DNA from: Muntiacus reevesi
Taxonomy: Eukaryota > Chordata > Mammalia > Artiodactyla > Cervidae
Length of the DNA: 64,000 nt
NCBI RefSeq assembly: GCF_963930625.1
Contig: NC_089260.1
Location: forward strand, 79,818,618-79,882,617
Direction: 5' to 3'
The notes under the pieces are model-generated. The model did not search any database and was not told the DNA's origin. It saw nothing but the letters and a program-made list of their open reading frames with translations. Position numbers and translations under genes: made by a program. Positions 13,000 through 26,345 of this stretch are shown here, piece after piece. The first letter of the stretch is position 1; each line of letters begins with the position of its first letter.

Positions 13000-15900
13000 T
13001 GCCTCACCTCGAGAGGTTTTCCTATGGACCTGTCAAGCCCCAAGGAGACTCCTGAGGGGTCCCTCGCAACAAGACAGGAGTCCTGACGTCGCTGAACACA
13101 CCTGTGTTAGGAAAGGCCATCCCCGTCTTAACTCGAGAATATACCCCAGGTTCCCGCCGCATCTCGAAAAAAACCATGAGTCTCCCCCCTCGACGTGAGA
13201 TAAGGCCCGATTCCCCTGCACAGCATGGAGAGCAATTGCGTGCTCCCCATCATACCCGAAAAGATCCTTGATTTCCTTGATGGCAGTACAGAGAAACCCC
13301 AGGAACACTGTCTCAAGACTAGAGGGATCCTAAAGTCACTTCACCAACCAGAAAGAACTCCGTGTGTTCCAAATCTTCTCGAGCTGAAAACTGATTTCCT
13401 GGCTTCAAATCAAGAGGAATGCCTACTGTGCACAAGCACCACAAGAGGAGGCTTCTCGCAGCTGTACCTCTGGTTGAGGGAGGTTGAATTTGCGGGCTAT
13501 AGTGGAATCGACCCCGAGATGCCCTGAATCGAAATCAGGCCAGAATTCCTGCAATGACTTGTGTGCAAGGTGAATTTCATCTCACAAGATGAAGGGATGT
13601 CTGAAGCCCCTGGGGAGACACTAGAGAATGCCCTAGTATCCTGCCCTTTCTCGCAAAGGCGGTTTCCCATCCATTGGAGAGCTCGAGAGGAACACGGAGT
13701 TCAATGATTCCAAAGGAGACGATGCCTGACTCCTCTGGAAAATGGACAGGAATCCCAGGATCACAGTGGCAACAGGAAAGGGAACCTAGGTCTGCGGCCT
13801 CACCTCGAGAGGTGTTCGTATGGCCCTTTCAATCCGCGAGGAGACTCCCAGTGGTCCCTCACAACTAGACAGGTGTCCTGACGTCGCCGACAACACCCGT
13901 GTTGGAAGGGCCATCCATGTCGTAACTCGAGAATATCCCCCAGCTTCCCGCCGCAACTCGAGAAAAACCATGAGACTCCCTCCTCGCCGCGAGATGAGGC
14001 CAGATTCCCCTGCACAGCATGCAGAACAATTGCGTGCTCCCCATCAAACCCGATAGCAGCATTGATTTCCTTGATGGCACTCCAGATAAACCCCAGGAAC
14101 ACTGTCTCAAGTCTAGAGGGATCCTAAAGTCACTTCACCAACCAGAAACAGCTCCGTGTATTCCGAATCATCCCGAGCTGAGAGCTGATTTCCTGACTTC
14201 AAATCAAGATGAATGCCAACTGTTTACAAGCAAAGCAAGAGGAGGCTTCTCACAGCTGTACGTCTGTTTGAGAGAGGTTGAATTTGCGGCCTCCAGTGGA
14301 ATCGACCCCGAGGTGACCTGACTCTAAATCAGGCCGGAAGTTTTGCAGTGACTTGAGTGCAAGCTGGATTTCATCTCACAAGTTAAAGGGATGTCTGAAG
14401 TCCCTGGGAAAACATTAGAGAAAGCCCTAGCTCCCTGCCTCTTCTAAAGAGGCGGCCTCCCATCAATTGGACAGCTCGAGGGGAACACGTAGTTCAATGA
14501 TTCCAAAGGAGACAATGCATGACTCCTCTGGAAAAACGACAGGAAACCCAGGATCCCAGAGGCAACAGGAAAGGGACAATGGGTCTGCCGCCTCACCTCG
14601 AGAGGTTTTCCTATGGCCCTTTCAAGCTGCGAGGAGACTCCCGAGGGGTCCCTCACAACTAGACAGGAGTCCTGACGTCGCTGAACACACCCGTTTTTGG
14701 AAGGGCCATCCCTGTCGAAGCTCGAGAGTTTACACCAAGTTCCCGCTGCAACTCGAGAAAAACCATGAGACTCCCCCCTCGCCGCGAGATGAGGCCCGAT
14801 GCCCCTGCACAGCATGCAGAGCTATTGCATGCTCCCCATTAATCCAGAAAGGAAACTTGATATCCTTGATGGCACTCCAGAGAAACCCCAGAACACTGTC
14901 TCAAGTCTAGAGGGATCCTAAAGTCACTTCACCAACAAGAAACAGCTCCGAGAATTCCGAATCATCTTGAGCTGAGAGCTGATTTCCTGGCTTCAAATCA
15001 AGAGGAATGCCAACTGTCCACAAGCACCACAAGAGGAGGCTTCTGGCAGCTGTACGTCTGGGAGAGGTACGTTGAAATTATGGCCTCTACTGGAATCGAC
15101 CCCGAGTTGACCTGAAACTAAATCAGGTCGGAATTTTTGCAGTGACTTGAGTGCAAGCTGGATTTCATCTCACAAGATGAAGGGATGTCTGAAGCACCTG
15201 GGGAGACATTAGAGAAAGCCATAGAACCCTGAATCTTCTAGAGACGCGGCCTCCCATCAATTGGACAGCTCGAAGGGAACACGGAGTTCAATGATTCCAA
15301 AGGAGACGATGCAAGACTCCTCTGGAAAATGGACAGGAATCCCAGGATCCCAGTAGCAACAGGAAAGGGAACCTGGGTCTGCGACCTCACCTCGAGAGGT
15401 GTTCCTATGGCCCTTTCAAGCTGCGAGGAGAGTCCCGAGGGGTCCCTCGCAAGGAGAGAGGAGTCCTGACGTCGCTGAACACACCCGTGTTTGGAAGGGC
15501 CATCTCCGTCGTAACTCGAGAATATACCCCAGGTTCCTGCCGCAACTCGAGATAAACAGTGAGACTCCCCCCTTGCTGCGAGATGAGGCCCATTTCCCCT
15601 GCACAGCATGCAGAGCAATTGCGTTCTCACCATCAAACCCGAAAGGAGCCTTGATTTCCTTGATGGCACTCCAGAGAAACCCCAGAACAATCTCTCAAGT
15701 CTAGAGGGATCCTAAAGTCACTTCACCAACAAGAAACAGCTCCGTGATTTCTGAATCATCTCGAGCTGAGAGCTGATTTCCTGGCTTCAAATCAAGAGGA
15801 ATGCCAACTGTCCACAAGCACCACAAGAGGAGGCTTCTCACAGCTGTACATCTGGTTGAGGGAGGTTGAATTTGCGGCATCCAGTGGAATCGACCACGAG

Positions 15901-17750
15901 ATGCCCTGACTCGAAATCAGGCCGGAAATCCTGCAGTTACTTGAGTGCAAGCTGGATTTCATCTCACAAGTTGAAAGGATGTCTGAAGCCCCTGGGGAGA
16001 CAATAAAGAAAGCCCTAGCTCCCTGCCTTTTCTATAGAGGCGGCCTCGCATCAATTGGGTAGCTCGAGAGGAACACGGAGTTCAATGATTCCAAAGGAGA
16101 CAATGCCTGACTCTTCTGGAAAACGGACAGGAATTCCAGGATTCCATTGGCAATAGGAAAGGGACAATGGGTCTGCCGCCTCACCTCGAGCGGTTTTCCT
16201 ATGGCCCTTTCAAGCCGCGAGGAGACTCCCGACGGGTCCCTCGCAACTAGACAGGAGAAGTGAAGTCGCTGAACACACCCGTGTTTGGAAGGGCCATCCC
16301 CGTCGTAACTCGAGAAAACCATGAGACTCCCCCCTCGCCCCGAGAGGAGGCCCGATTCCCCTGCACAGCATGCAGAGCAATTGCGTGTTCCCCATCAAAC
16401 CCGAATGGAGCCTTGTTTTCCTTTATGGCACTCCACTGAATCCCCAGGAAACCTGTCTCAAGTCTAGAGGGATACTAAAGTCACTTCATCAACCAGAAAC
16501 TGCTCCGTGTATTCCGAATCATCTCGAGCTGAGAGCTGATTTCCTGGCTTCAAATCAAGAGGAATGCCAACTGTCCACAAGCACCAAAAGAGGAGGCTTC
16601 CCCCAGCTGTACGACTGGTTGAGGGAGTATGAATTTGCGGCCTTCAGTGGAATCGACCCCGAGATGCCCTGACACGAAATCATGCCGGAATACCTGCAGT
16701 GATTGAGTTCAAGCTGGATTTCATCTCACAAGATGAAGGGATGTCTGAAGCCCCTGGGGAGACACTAGAGAATGCCTACCACCCTGCCCTTTCTCGACAG
16801 GCGGCCTCTCATCCATTGGACAGCTCGTGAGGAACACGGAGTTCAATGATTCCAAAGGAGACGATGCCTGACTCCTCTGAAAAATTGACAGGAATCCCAG
16901 GATCCCAGTGAAAACAGGAAAGGGAACCTGGGTCTGAGACCTCACCTCGAGAGGTGTTCCTATGGCCCTTTCAAGCCGCGAGGAGACTCCCGAGGGGTCC
17001 CTCGCAACTAGACAGGAGTCCTGAGGTCGCTGAACACACCCCTGTTTGGAAGGACCATCCCTGCCGTAACTCGAGAATATACCCCTGGTTCCTGCCGCAA
17101 CTCGAGAAAAACCATGTGACTCCCCCGTCGCCGCCAGTTGAAGCCCGATTCCACTGCACTGCGTGCAGAGCAATTCCGTCCTCCCCGTCAAACCCGAAAG
17201 GGCGGTTGATTTCCTTGATGGAACTCCAGAGAAACTCAAGGAACACTCTCTCAATTCTAGAGGGATCCTGAGGTCACTGCAGGAACCAGGAAGAGCTCCG
17301 TGTACCCCCAATCATCTCGAGGTGAGAGCGAAATTCCTGGATTCAAATCAAGAGGAATGCCATCTGTCCACCAGCACCACAAGAGGTGGCTTCTCGAAGC
17401 TGTACGTCTGGTAGAGGGACGTTTAATTTATGGCCTCCACTGGAATCGACCCCGAGATGCCCTGACTTTAATCATGCTGCAATTCTTGCAGTGACATGAG
17501 TGCAAACTGGATTTCATCTCACAAGATAAAGGGATGTCTGAAGCCCCTGGGGAGACAATAGAGAAAGCCTTGGCTCCCTGCCTTTTCTAGAGAGGCCGCC
17601 TCCCATCAATTGGAGAGCTCGATAGGAACACCGAGTTCAATGATTCCAAAGGAGACGATTCCTGAAAATTCTGGAAAATGGACAGGAATCCCAGGATCCC
17701 GGTGGCAACAGGAATGGGAAACTGGGTCTGAGGCCTTACCTCGAGAGGTG
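13000..17750. repeat. 6-monomer higher-order repeat, copy 1
   Basis: Matches about 17750-22400 at a shift of 4732-4735 bp, six monomers. Shared private features are CGCAAAGG before the TTTCCCATCCATTGG motif (about 13653 and 18385), CAAGTTCCCGCTGCAACTCG (about 14734 and 19470), and a monomer lacking one 31-bp subrepeat (about 16313 and 21051). Two tracts inside are not homologous between copies (about 13985-14300 and 15700-16220). Confidence 0.75.
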
Positions 17751-17810
17751 TTCCTATGGCCCTTTCAAGCCTCCAGGAGACTCCCGAGGGGTCCATTGCA
17801 ACTAGACAGG
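16030..17810. repeat. Satellite segment shared with 39.8-41.57 kb
   Basis: About 1.78 kb matching 39790-41570 at a constant shift of 23759 bp. Both copies have the monomer lacking one 31-bp subrepeat, the string GAGGCTTCCCCCAGCTG (about 16592 and 40351), and TGAAAATTCTGGAAAATGG (about 17663 and 41422). A related third copy of its first part lies at about 20.98-22.05 kb. Confidence 0.7.
16305..16330. repeat. Monomer junction lacking one 31-bp subrepeat
   Basis: CGTAACTCGAG is followed directly by AAAACCATGAGACTCC; other monomers have a further 31-32 bp (TATACCCCAGGTTCCC and so on) in between. Landmark spacing falls from ~794 to 761 bp here. The same lesion is found near 21051 (spacing 763) and 40074 (spacing 761). 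Confidence 0.85.
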
Positions 17811-20800
17811 AGTCCTGACGTCGCTGAACACACCGGTGTTTGGATGGGCCATCCCCGTCGTAACTCGAGAATATGCCCCAGGTTCCCGCCGTAACTCGAA
17901 AAAAACCATGAGTCTCCCCCCTCGCCGGGAGATAAGGCCCGAAACCCCTGCACAGCATGCAGAGCAAATGCGTGCTCCCCTTCAAACCCGAAAAGATCCT
18001 TGATTTCCTTGATGGCAGTCCAGAGAAACCCCAGGAACACTGTCTCAAGAATAGAGGGATCCTAAAGTCACTTCAGCAACCAGAAAGAGCTCCGTGTATT
18101 CCAAACCTTCTCGAGCTGAAAGCTGATTTCCTGGCTTCAAATCAAGAGGAATGCCTACTGTGCACAAGGACCACAAGAGGAGGCTTCTCGCAGCTGTACA
18201 TCTGGTTGAGGGAGGTTGAATTTGCGGCCTCTAGTGGAATCGACCCCGAGATGCCCTGACTCGAAATCAGGCCAGAATTCCTGCAGTGACTTGTGTGCAA
18301 GCTGGATTTCATCTCACAAGATGAAGGGATGTCTGAAGCCCCTGGGGAGACACTAGAGAATGCCCTAGCACCCTGCCCTTTCTCGCAAAGGAAGTTTCCC
18401 ATCCATTGGACAGCGGGAGAGGAACACGGAGTTCAATGATTCCAAAGGAGACGATGCCTGACTCCTCTGTAAAATGGACAGGAATCCCAGGATCACAGTG
18501 GCAACAGGAAAGGGAACCTAGGTCTGCAGCTTCACCTCGAGAGGTGTTTGTATGGCCATTTCAAGCCGCGAGGAGACTCCCGATGGTCCCTCGCAACTGG
18601 ACAGGACTCCTGACGTCGCTGAACACACCCGTGTTTGGAAGGGCCATCCCCCTCATAACTCGAGAATATACCCCAGCTTCCCACCGCAACTCTAGAAAAA
18701 CCATGAGACTCCCCCCTCGCCGCAAGATGAGGCCCGATTCCCCTGCTCTGCGTGCAGAGCAATTCTGTGATCCCCGTCAAACCCGAAAGGAGCCTTGATT
18801 TTCTTGATGGCACTCCAGAGAAACTCAAGGAAAACTCTCTAAAGTCTAGAGGGCTCCTGAGGTCACTTTAGGAACCAGAAAGTGTTCCGTGTACCCCCAA
18901 ATATCTCGAGGTGAGAGCTGATTTCCTGGCTTCAAATCAAGAGGAATGCCAACTGTTCACAAGCACCACAAGAGGAGGCTTCTCGCAGGTGGACGTCTGG
19001 GAGAGGTACGTTGAATTTTTGGCCTCCACTGGAATCGACCCCGAGGTGACCTGACTATAAATCAGGCCGGAATTTTTGCAGTGACTTGAGTGCAAGCTGG
19101 ATTTCATCTCACAAGATAAAGGGATGTCTGAAGTCCCTGGGGAGACATTAGAGAAAGCCCTAGCACCCTGCCTCTTCTAGAGAGGCGGCCTCCCATCAAT
19201 TGGACAGCTCGAGAGGAACACGGAGTTCAATGATTCCAAAGGAGACAATGCATGACTCCTCTGGAAAAACGACAGGAAACCCAGGATCCCAGTGGCAACA
19301 GGAAAGGGACAATGGGTCTGCCGCCTCACCTCGAGAGGTTTTCCTATGGCCCTTTCAAGGCACGAGGAGACTCCCGAGGGGTCCCTCGCAACTAGACAGG
19401 AGTCCTGACGTCGCTGAACACACCTGTGTTTGGAAGGGCCATCCCCGTCGTAACTCGAGTATTTACACCAAGTTCCCGCTGCAACTCGAGAAAAACCATG
19501 AGACTCCCTCCTCGCCGCGAGATGAGGCCCGATGCCCCTGCACAGCATGCAGAGCAATTGCATGCTCCCCATTAATCCCGAAAGGAAACTTGATTTCCTT
19601 GATGGCACTCCAGAGAAACCCCAGAGCACTGTCTCAAGTCTAGAGAAAACCTAAAGTCACTTCACCAACAAGAAACAGCTCCGTGAATTCCGAATCATCT
19701 TGAGCTGAGAGCTGATTTCCTGGCTTCAAATCAAGAGGATTGCCAACTGTCCACAAGCACCACAAGAGGAGGCTTCTCGCAGCTGTACGTCTGGGAGAGG
19801 TACGTTGAATTTATGGCCTCCACTGGAATCGACCCCGAGTTGACCTGAAACTAAATCAGGTCGGAATTTTTGCAGTGACTTGAGTGCAAGCTGGATTTCA
19901 TCTCACAAGATGAAGGGATGTCTGAAACACCTGGGGAGACATTAGAGAAAGCCATAGCACCCTGACTCTTCTAGAGACGCGGCCTCCCATCAATTGGACA
20001 GCTCGAAGGGAACACGGAGTTCAATGATTCCAAAGGAGACGATGCAAGACTCCTCTGGAAAATTGACAGGAATCCCAGGATCCCAGTAGCAACAGGAAAG
20101 GGAACCTGGGTCTGTGGCCTCACCTCGAGAGGTGTTCCTATGGCCCTTTCAAGCCGCGAGGAGAGTCCCGAGGGGTCCCTCGCAAATAGAGAGGAGTCCT
20201 GACGTCGCTGAACACACCCTTGTTTGTAAGGGCCATCCCCGTCGTAACTCGAGAATATACCCCAGGTTCCTGCCTTAACTCGAGATAAGCAGTGAGACTC
20301 CCCCCTTGCCGCGAGATGAGGCCCGATTCCCCTGCACAGCATGCAGAGCAATTGCGTGCTCCCCATCAAACCCGAAAGGAGCCTTGATTTCCTTGATGGC
20401 ACTCCAGAGAAACCCCAGAACACTCTCTCAAGTCTAGAGGGATCCTGAGGTCACTACAGGAACCAGAAAGAGCTCCGTGTACCCCCAGTCATCTCGAGGA
20501 GAGAGCGAATTTCCTGGCTTCAAATCAAGAGGAATGCCAACTGTCCACAAGCACCACAAGAGGAGGCTTCTCACAGCTGTATGTCTGGGAGAGGGACGTT
20601 GAATTTATGGCCTCCACTGGTATCGACCCCGAGATTCCCTGACTCGAAATCAGGCCGGAATTCTTGCAGTGACTTGAGTGCATGCTGGATTTCATCTCAC
20701 AAGATAAAGGGATGTCTGAAGCCCCTGTCGAGACATTAGAGAAAGACCTAGCTCCATGCCTTTTGTAGAGTAGTGGCCTCCCAACCATTGGACAGCTCGA

Positions 20801-22400
20801 GAGGAACACGGAGTTCACTGATTCGAAAGGAGACGATGCCTGACTCCTCAGGAAAATGGACAGGAATCCCAGGATCACAGTGGCAACAGGAAATGGACAA
20901 TGGGTCTGAAGCCTCACTTTGAGAGGTTTTCCTATGGACCTTTCAAGCCGCGAGGAAACTCCCGAGGGGTCCCTCGCAACTAGACAGGAGCCCTGACGTC
21001 GCTGAACACACCAGTGTTTGGAAGGGCCATCCCCATTGTAACTCGAGAAAAACCATGAGACTCCCCACTCGCCGCGAGAGGAGGCCCGATTCCCCTGCAC
21101 AGCATGCAGAACAATTGCGTGCTCCCCATCAAACCCAAAAGGAGCCTTGATTTCCTTGATGGCACTCCACTGAAACCCCAGGAAAACTCTCTTAAGTCTA
21201 GAGGGATCCTAAAGTCAGTTCACCAACCAGAAACAGCTGCGTGTATTCCGAATCATCTCGAGCTGAGAGCTGATATCCTGGCTTCAAATCAAGAGGAATG
21301 CCAACTCTCCACAAGCACCAAAAGAGGAGGCTTCTCGCAGCTGTACATCTGGTTGAGGGAGTTTGAATTTGCAGCCTCCAGTGGAATCGACCTCGAGATG
21401 CCCTGAGTCGAAATCAGGCCGGAATTCCTGCAGTTACTTCAGTTCAAGCTGGATTTCATCTCACAAGATGAAGGGATGTCTGAAGCCCCTGGGGAGACAC
21501 TAGAGAATGCCTACCACCCTGCCCTTTCTCGACAGGTGGCATCCCATCCATTGGACAGCTCGTGAGGAACACGGAGTTCAATGATTCCAAAGGAGACGAT
21601 GCCTGACTCCTCTGGAAAATGGACAGGGATCCCAGGATCCCAGTCGCAACAGGAAAGGGAACCTGGGTCTGAGGCCTCACCTCGAGAGGTGTTCCTATGG
21701 CCCGTTCAAGCCGCGAGGAGACGCCCGAGGGGTACCTCGCAACTAGACAGGAGTCCTGACGTCGCTGAACACACCCGTGTTTGGAAGGGCCATCCCGGCC
21801 GTAACTGGAGAATATATCCCTGGTTCCCGCCGCAACTCAAGAAAAACCATGAGCCTCCCCCCTCGCCGCGAGTTGAAGCCCGATTCCCCTGCACTGCGTG
21901 CAGAGCAATTCCGTCCTCCCCGTCAAACCCGAAAGGATAGTTGATTTCCTTGATGGCACTCCAGAGAAACACAAGGAACACTCTCTCAATTCTAGAGGGA
22001 TCCTGAGGTCAGTGCAGGAACCTGAAAGAGCTCCGTGTACTCCCAATCATCTCGAGGTGAGAGCGAATTTCCTGGCTTCAAATCAAGAGGAATGCCAACT
22101 GTCCACAAACACCACAGGAGGAGGCTTCTCACAGCTGTACGTCTGGCTGAGGGAGGTTGAATTTGGGGCCTCCAATGGAATCGACCCCGAGATGCCCTGA
22201 CTCTAAATCAGGCCGGAATTCTAGCAGTGACTTGAGTGAAAGCTGGATTTCATCTCACAAGATAAAGGGATGTCTAAAGCCCCTGGGGAGACTCTAGAGA
22301 AAGCCCCAGCTCCCTGCCTTTTCTAGAGAGGCGGCCTCCCATCAATTGGAAAGCTAAAGAGGAACACAGAGTTCAATGATTCCAAATTAGACGATGCCTG
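17750..22400. repeat. 6-monomer higher-order repeat, copy 2
   Basis: Direct neighbour and homologue of about 13000-17750 at a shift of ~4733 bp. The two copies form a tandem duplication of six monomers. Copy 2 differs from copy 1 by whole-tract class changes at about 18725-19035 and 20430-20950, besides ordinary point differences. Confidence 0.75.
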
Positions 22401-25400
22401 GCTCCTCTGGAAAATGGACAGGAATCCCAGGATCCCAGTGGCAACAGGAAAGGGACAATGGTTCTGCAGCCTCACCTCGAAAGGTTTTCCTATGGCCCTT
22501 TCAAGCCGAGAGGAGAATCCCCAGGGGTCCCACACAAAGAGACAGGAGTCCTGACTTCGCTGAACACACACGTGTTTAGGAAGGGCCATCCCCATCGTAA
22601 CTCGAGAATATACCCCAGATTGCCGCCGCAACTCGAGAAAAACACTGAGACTCCTCCCTCTCCACGAATGAGGCCCGATTCCCCTGCACAGCATGCAGAG
22701 CAATTGCGTGCTCCCCATCAAACCAGAAAGGAGCCTTGATTTCCTTGATGGCACGCCAGAGAAACCCCAGGAACACTGTCTCAAGTCTAGAGGGATAATA
22801 AAGTCACTTCTCCAACCAGAAACAGCTCCTTGTATTCCGAAACATCTGGAGCTGAGATCTGATTTCCTGGCTTCAAATCAAGAGGAATGCCAACTGTCCA
22901 CAAGCACCACAAGTGGAGGCTTCTGGCAGCTGTACGTCTGGTTGAGGGAGGTTGAATTTGCGGCCACCAGTGGAATCGACCCCGAGATGCCCTGACTTGA
23001 AATCAGGCCGGAATTCCTGCAGTGATTTGAGTGCATGCTTGATTTCATCTCACAAGTTGAAGGGATGTCTGAAGCCCCTGGGAAACACTAGAGAATGCCC
23101 TAGCACCCTGCCCTTTCTCGACAGGCGGCCTCCCATCCATTGGAGAGCTCGAGAGGAACACGGAGTTCAATAATTCCAAAGGAGGTGATGCCTGACTCCT
23201 CTGCAAAAATGGACAGGAAGCCCAGGATCCCAGTGGCAACACGAAAGTGAACGTGGGTCTGCGGCCTCATCTTGAGAGGTGTTCCTTTGGCCATTTCAAG
23301 CCGCGAGGAGACTGCCGAGGGGTCCCTCGCAACTAGACAGGAGTCCTGACGTGGCTGAACATACCCGTGTTTGGAAGGGCCATCCCGGGGGTAACTCGAG
23401 AATATACCCCAGGTTCCCGCCTCAAATCGAGAAAAACCATGAGACTCCGCCCTCGCAGCGAGCTGAAGCCCGATTCCCCTGCACTGCATGCAGAGCAATT
23501 CCGTGATCCATGTCAAACCCGAATGGTGCCTTGATTTCCTTGATGGCACTCCAGAGAACCTAAAGGAACACTGTCTCAAGCCTAGAGGGATCCTGAGGTC
23601 ACTGCAGGAACCAGAAAGAGCTCTGTGTAACCCCAAACATCTCGAGGTGAGAGCGAATTTCCTGGCCTCAAATCAAGAGGAATGCCAACTGTCCACAAGC
23701 ACCACAAGAGGAGGCTTCTCGCAGCTGCACATCTGGGAGAGGGACGTTGAATTTATGGCCCCCATTGGAATCGACCCCGAGATGCCCTGACTCGAAATCA
23801 GGCCAGGATTCCTGCAGTGACTTGAATGCAAGCTGGATTTCATCTCACAAGTTGAAGGGATGTCTGAAGCCCCTCTGGAGACAAAAGAGAATGCCCTAGC
23901 ACACTGCCCTTTCTCGACAGGCGGCCTCCCATCCATTGGACAGCACAAGAGGAACACGGATTTCAATGATTCCAAAGGAGACGGTGCCTGAAAATTGTGG
24001 AAAATGGACAGGAATCCCAGGATCCCAGTGGCAACAGGAAAGGGAACCTGGGTCTGCGGCATCACATCGAGAGGTGTTCCTATGGCCCTTTCAAGCCGCG
24101 AGGAGACTTCCGAGGCGTCCCTCGCAACTAGACAGGAGTCCTGACGTCGCTGAACACACCCGTGCTTGGAAGGGCCATCCTCGTCGTAACTCGAGAATAT
24201 ACCCCATGTTCCCGCCACAATTCGAGAAAAACCATGAGACTCCCCCCTCGCCGCGAGATGAGGCCCGATTCCCCTGCACAGCATGCAGAGCAATTGCGTC
24301 CTCCCCATCAAACCCGAAAGGAGCCTTGATTTCCTTGATGGCACTCCAGAGAACCACCAGGAACACTGTCCCAAGTCTAGAGGGATCCGAAAGTCACTTC
24401 TCCAAGCAGAAACAGCTCCGTGTATTCCGAATCATCTCGAGCTGAGAGCTCATTTCCTGGCTTGAAATCAAGAGGAATGCCAACTGTCCACAAGCACCAC
24501 AGGAGGAGGCTTCTTGCAACTGTACGTCTGGTGGAGGGAGGTTGAATTTGCGGCCTCCCGTGGAATGGACCACCAGATGCCCTGACACGAAATCAGGCCG
24601 GAATTCCTGCAGTGACTTGAGTGCAAGCTGAATTTCATCTCACAAGATGAAGGGATGTCTGAAGCCCCTGAGGAGACACTAGAGAAAACCCTACCTCCAT
24701 GCCTTATATAGAGAGGCGGCTTCCCATCAATTGGAGAGCTCGAGAGGAGCACCGAGCTCAATGATTCCAAAGAGAGGATACCTATCTCCTCTGGAAAATT
24801 GACAGGAATTCCAGGATCCCAGTGGCAACAGGATAGGGACCCAGTGTCTGGGGCCTCATTTCGAGAGGTGTTCCTATGGCCCTTTCAAGCCACGAGAAGA
24901 CACCCGAGTGGTCCCTCGCAACTAGACAGGAGTCTTGACGTCGCTGTACACACACGTGTTTGGAAGGGCCATCCCCGGCATAACTCAAGAATATAGCCCA
25001 GGTTCCCGCCGCAACTCGAGAAAAACCATGAGACTCCCCCCTCGCCGCGAGATGAGGCCCGATACTCCTGCACAGCATGCAGAGCAATTGCGTGCTCCCC
25101 ATCAACCCACAAGGAGCCTTGATTTCCTTGATGGCACTCCAGAGAAACCCCAGGAACACAATCTCAAGTTTAGAGGCATCCTAAAGTCACTTCACCAACC
25201 AGAAACAGCTCCATGTATTCCGAATCATCTCGAGCTGAGAGCTGATTTCCCGGCTTCAAATCATGAGGAATGCCAACTGTCCACAAGCACCACAAGAGGA
25301 GGCTTCTGGCAGCTGTACGTGTGGTTGAGGGAGGTTGAATTTGCGGCCTCCAGTGGAATCGACCCCGAGATGCCCTGACACGAAATCAGGCCGGAATTCC

Positions 25401-25944
25401 TGCAGTGAATTGAGTGCAAGCTGGATTTCATCTCACAAGATGAAGGGATGTCTGAAGCCCATGGGGAGACACTAGAGAAAGCCCTAGCTCCCTGACTTTT
25501 CTAGAGAGGCGGCCTCCCAACCATTAGACAGCTCGAGAGGAACACGGAGTTCAATGATTCCAAAGGAGACGATGTCTGACTCTTCTGGAAAATGGACAGG
25601 AATCCCAGGATCCCTGTGGCAACAGGTGAGGGACAATGGGTCTGCAGCCTCATGTTGAGATCTGTTCCTATGGCCCTAACAAGCCACGAGGAGACTCCCG
25701 AGGGTTCCCTCGCAAATAGACAGGAGTCCTGACGTCGCTGAACACACCCGTGTTTGGAAGGGCCATCCCCGCTGTAACTGGAGAATATACCCCAGGTTCC
25801 AGCCGCAACTCGAGAGAAACCATGAGACTCCCCCCTCGCCGCGAGATGAAGCATGATTCCACTACCCTGCATGCAGAGCAATTCCATGCTCCACATCAAA
25901 CCCGAAAGTAGCCTTGATTTCCTTGATGGCACTCCAGAGAACTT

Positions 25945-26345
25945 CAAGGAACACTCTCTCAAGTCTAGAGGGATCCTGAGGTCACTGCAGAAACCAGAAA
26001 GAGCTCTCTGTACCCCCAATCATCTCGGGGTGAGACCGAATTTCCTAGCTTCAAATCAAGATAAATGCCACCTGTCCACAAGCACCACAAGAGGAGGCTT
26101 CTCGCAGCTGTACGTCTGGTTGAGGGAGGTTGAATTTGCGGCCTCCAGTGTAATCGACCACGAGATGCCCTGACTGGAAATCAGGCCGGAATTCCTGCAG
26201 TGCCTTGAGTGCAAGCTGGATTTCATCTCACAAATGATGGGATGCCTATAGCCCGTGGGGAGACACCAGAGAATGCCCTAACACCCTACCCTTTCTCGAC
26301 AGGCGGCCTCCCATCCATTGGAGAGCTCGAGAGGAACTCGGAGTT
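25945..26345. repeat. ~400-bp tract duplicated two monomers away (copy 1)
   Basis: Nearly identical to 27532-27932 at a shift of 1587 bp, two monomers. Rare shared variants are CATCTCGGGGTGAGACC, ATCAAGATAAATGCCACC, GCCTATAGCCCGTGGGG and GAGGAACTCGGAGT. Sequence on either side is much less alike, so this is a half-monomer tract, not a whole-monomer duplication. Confidence 0.75.
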
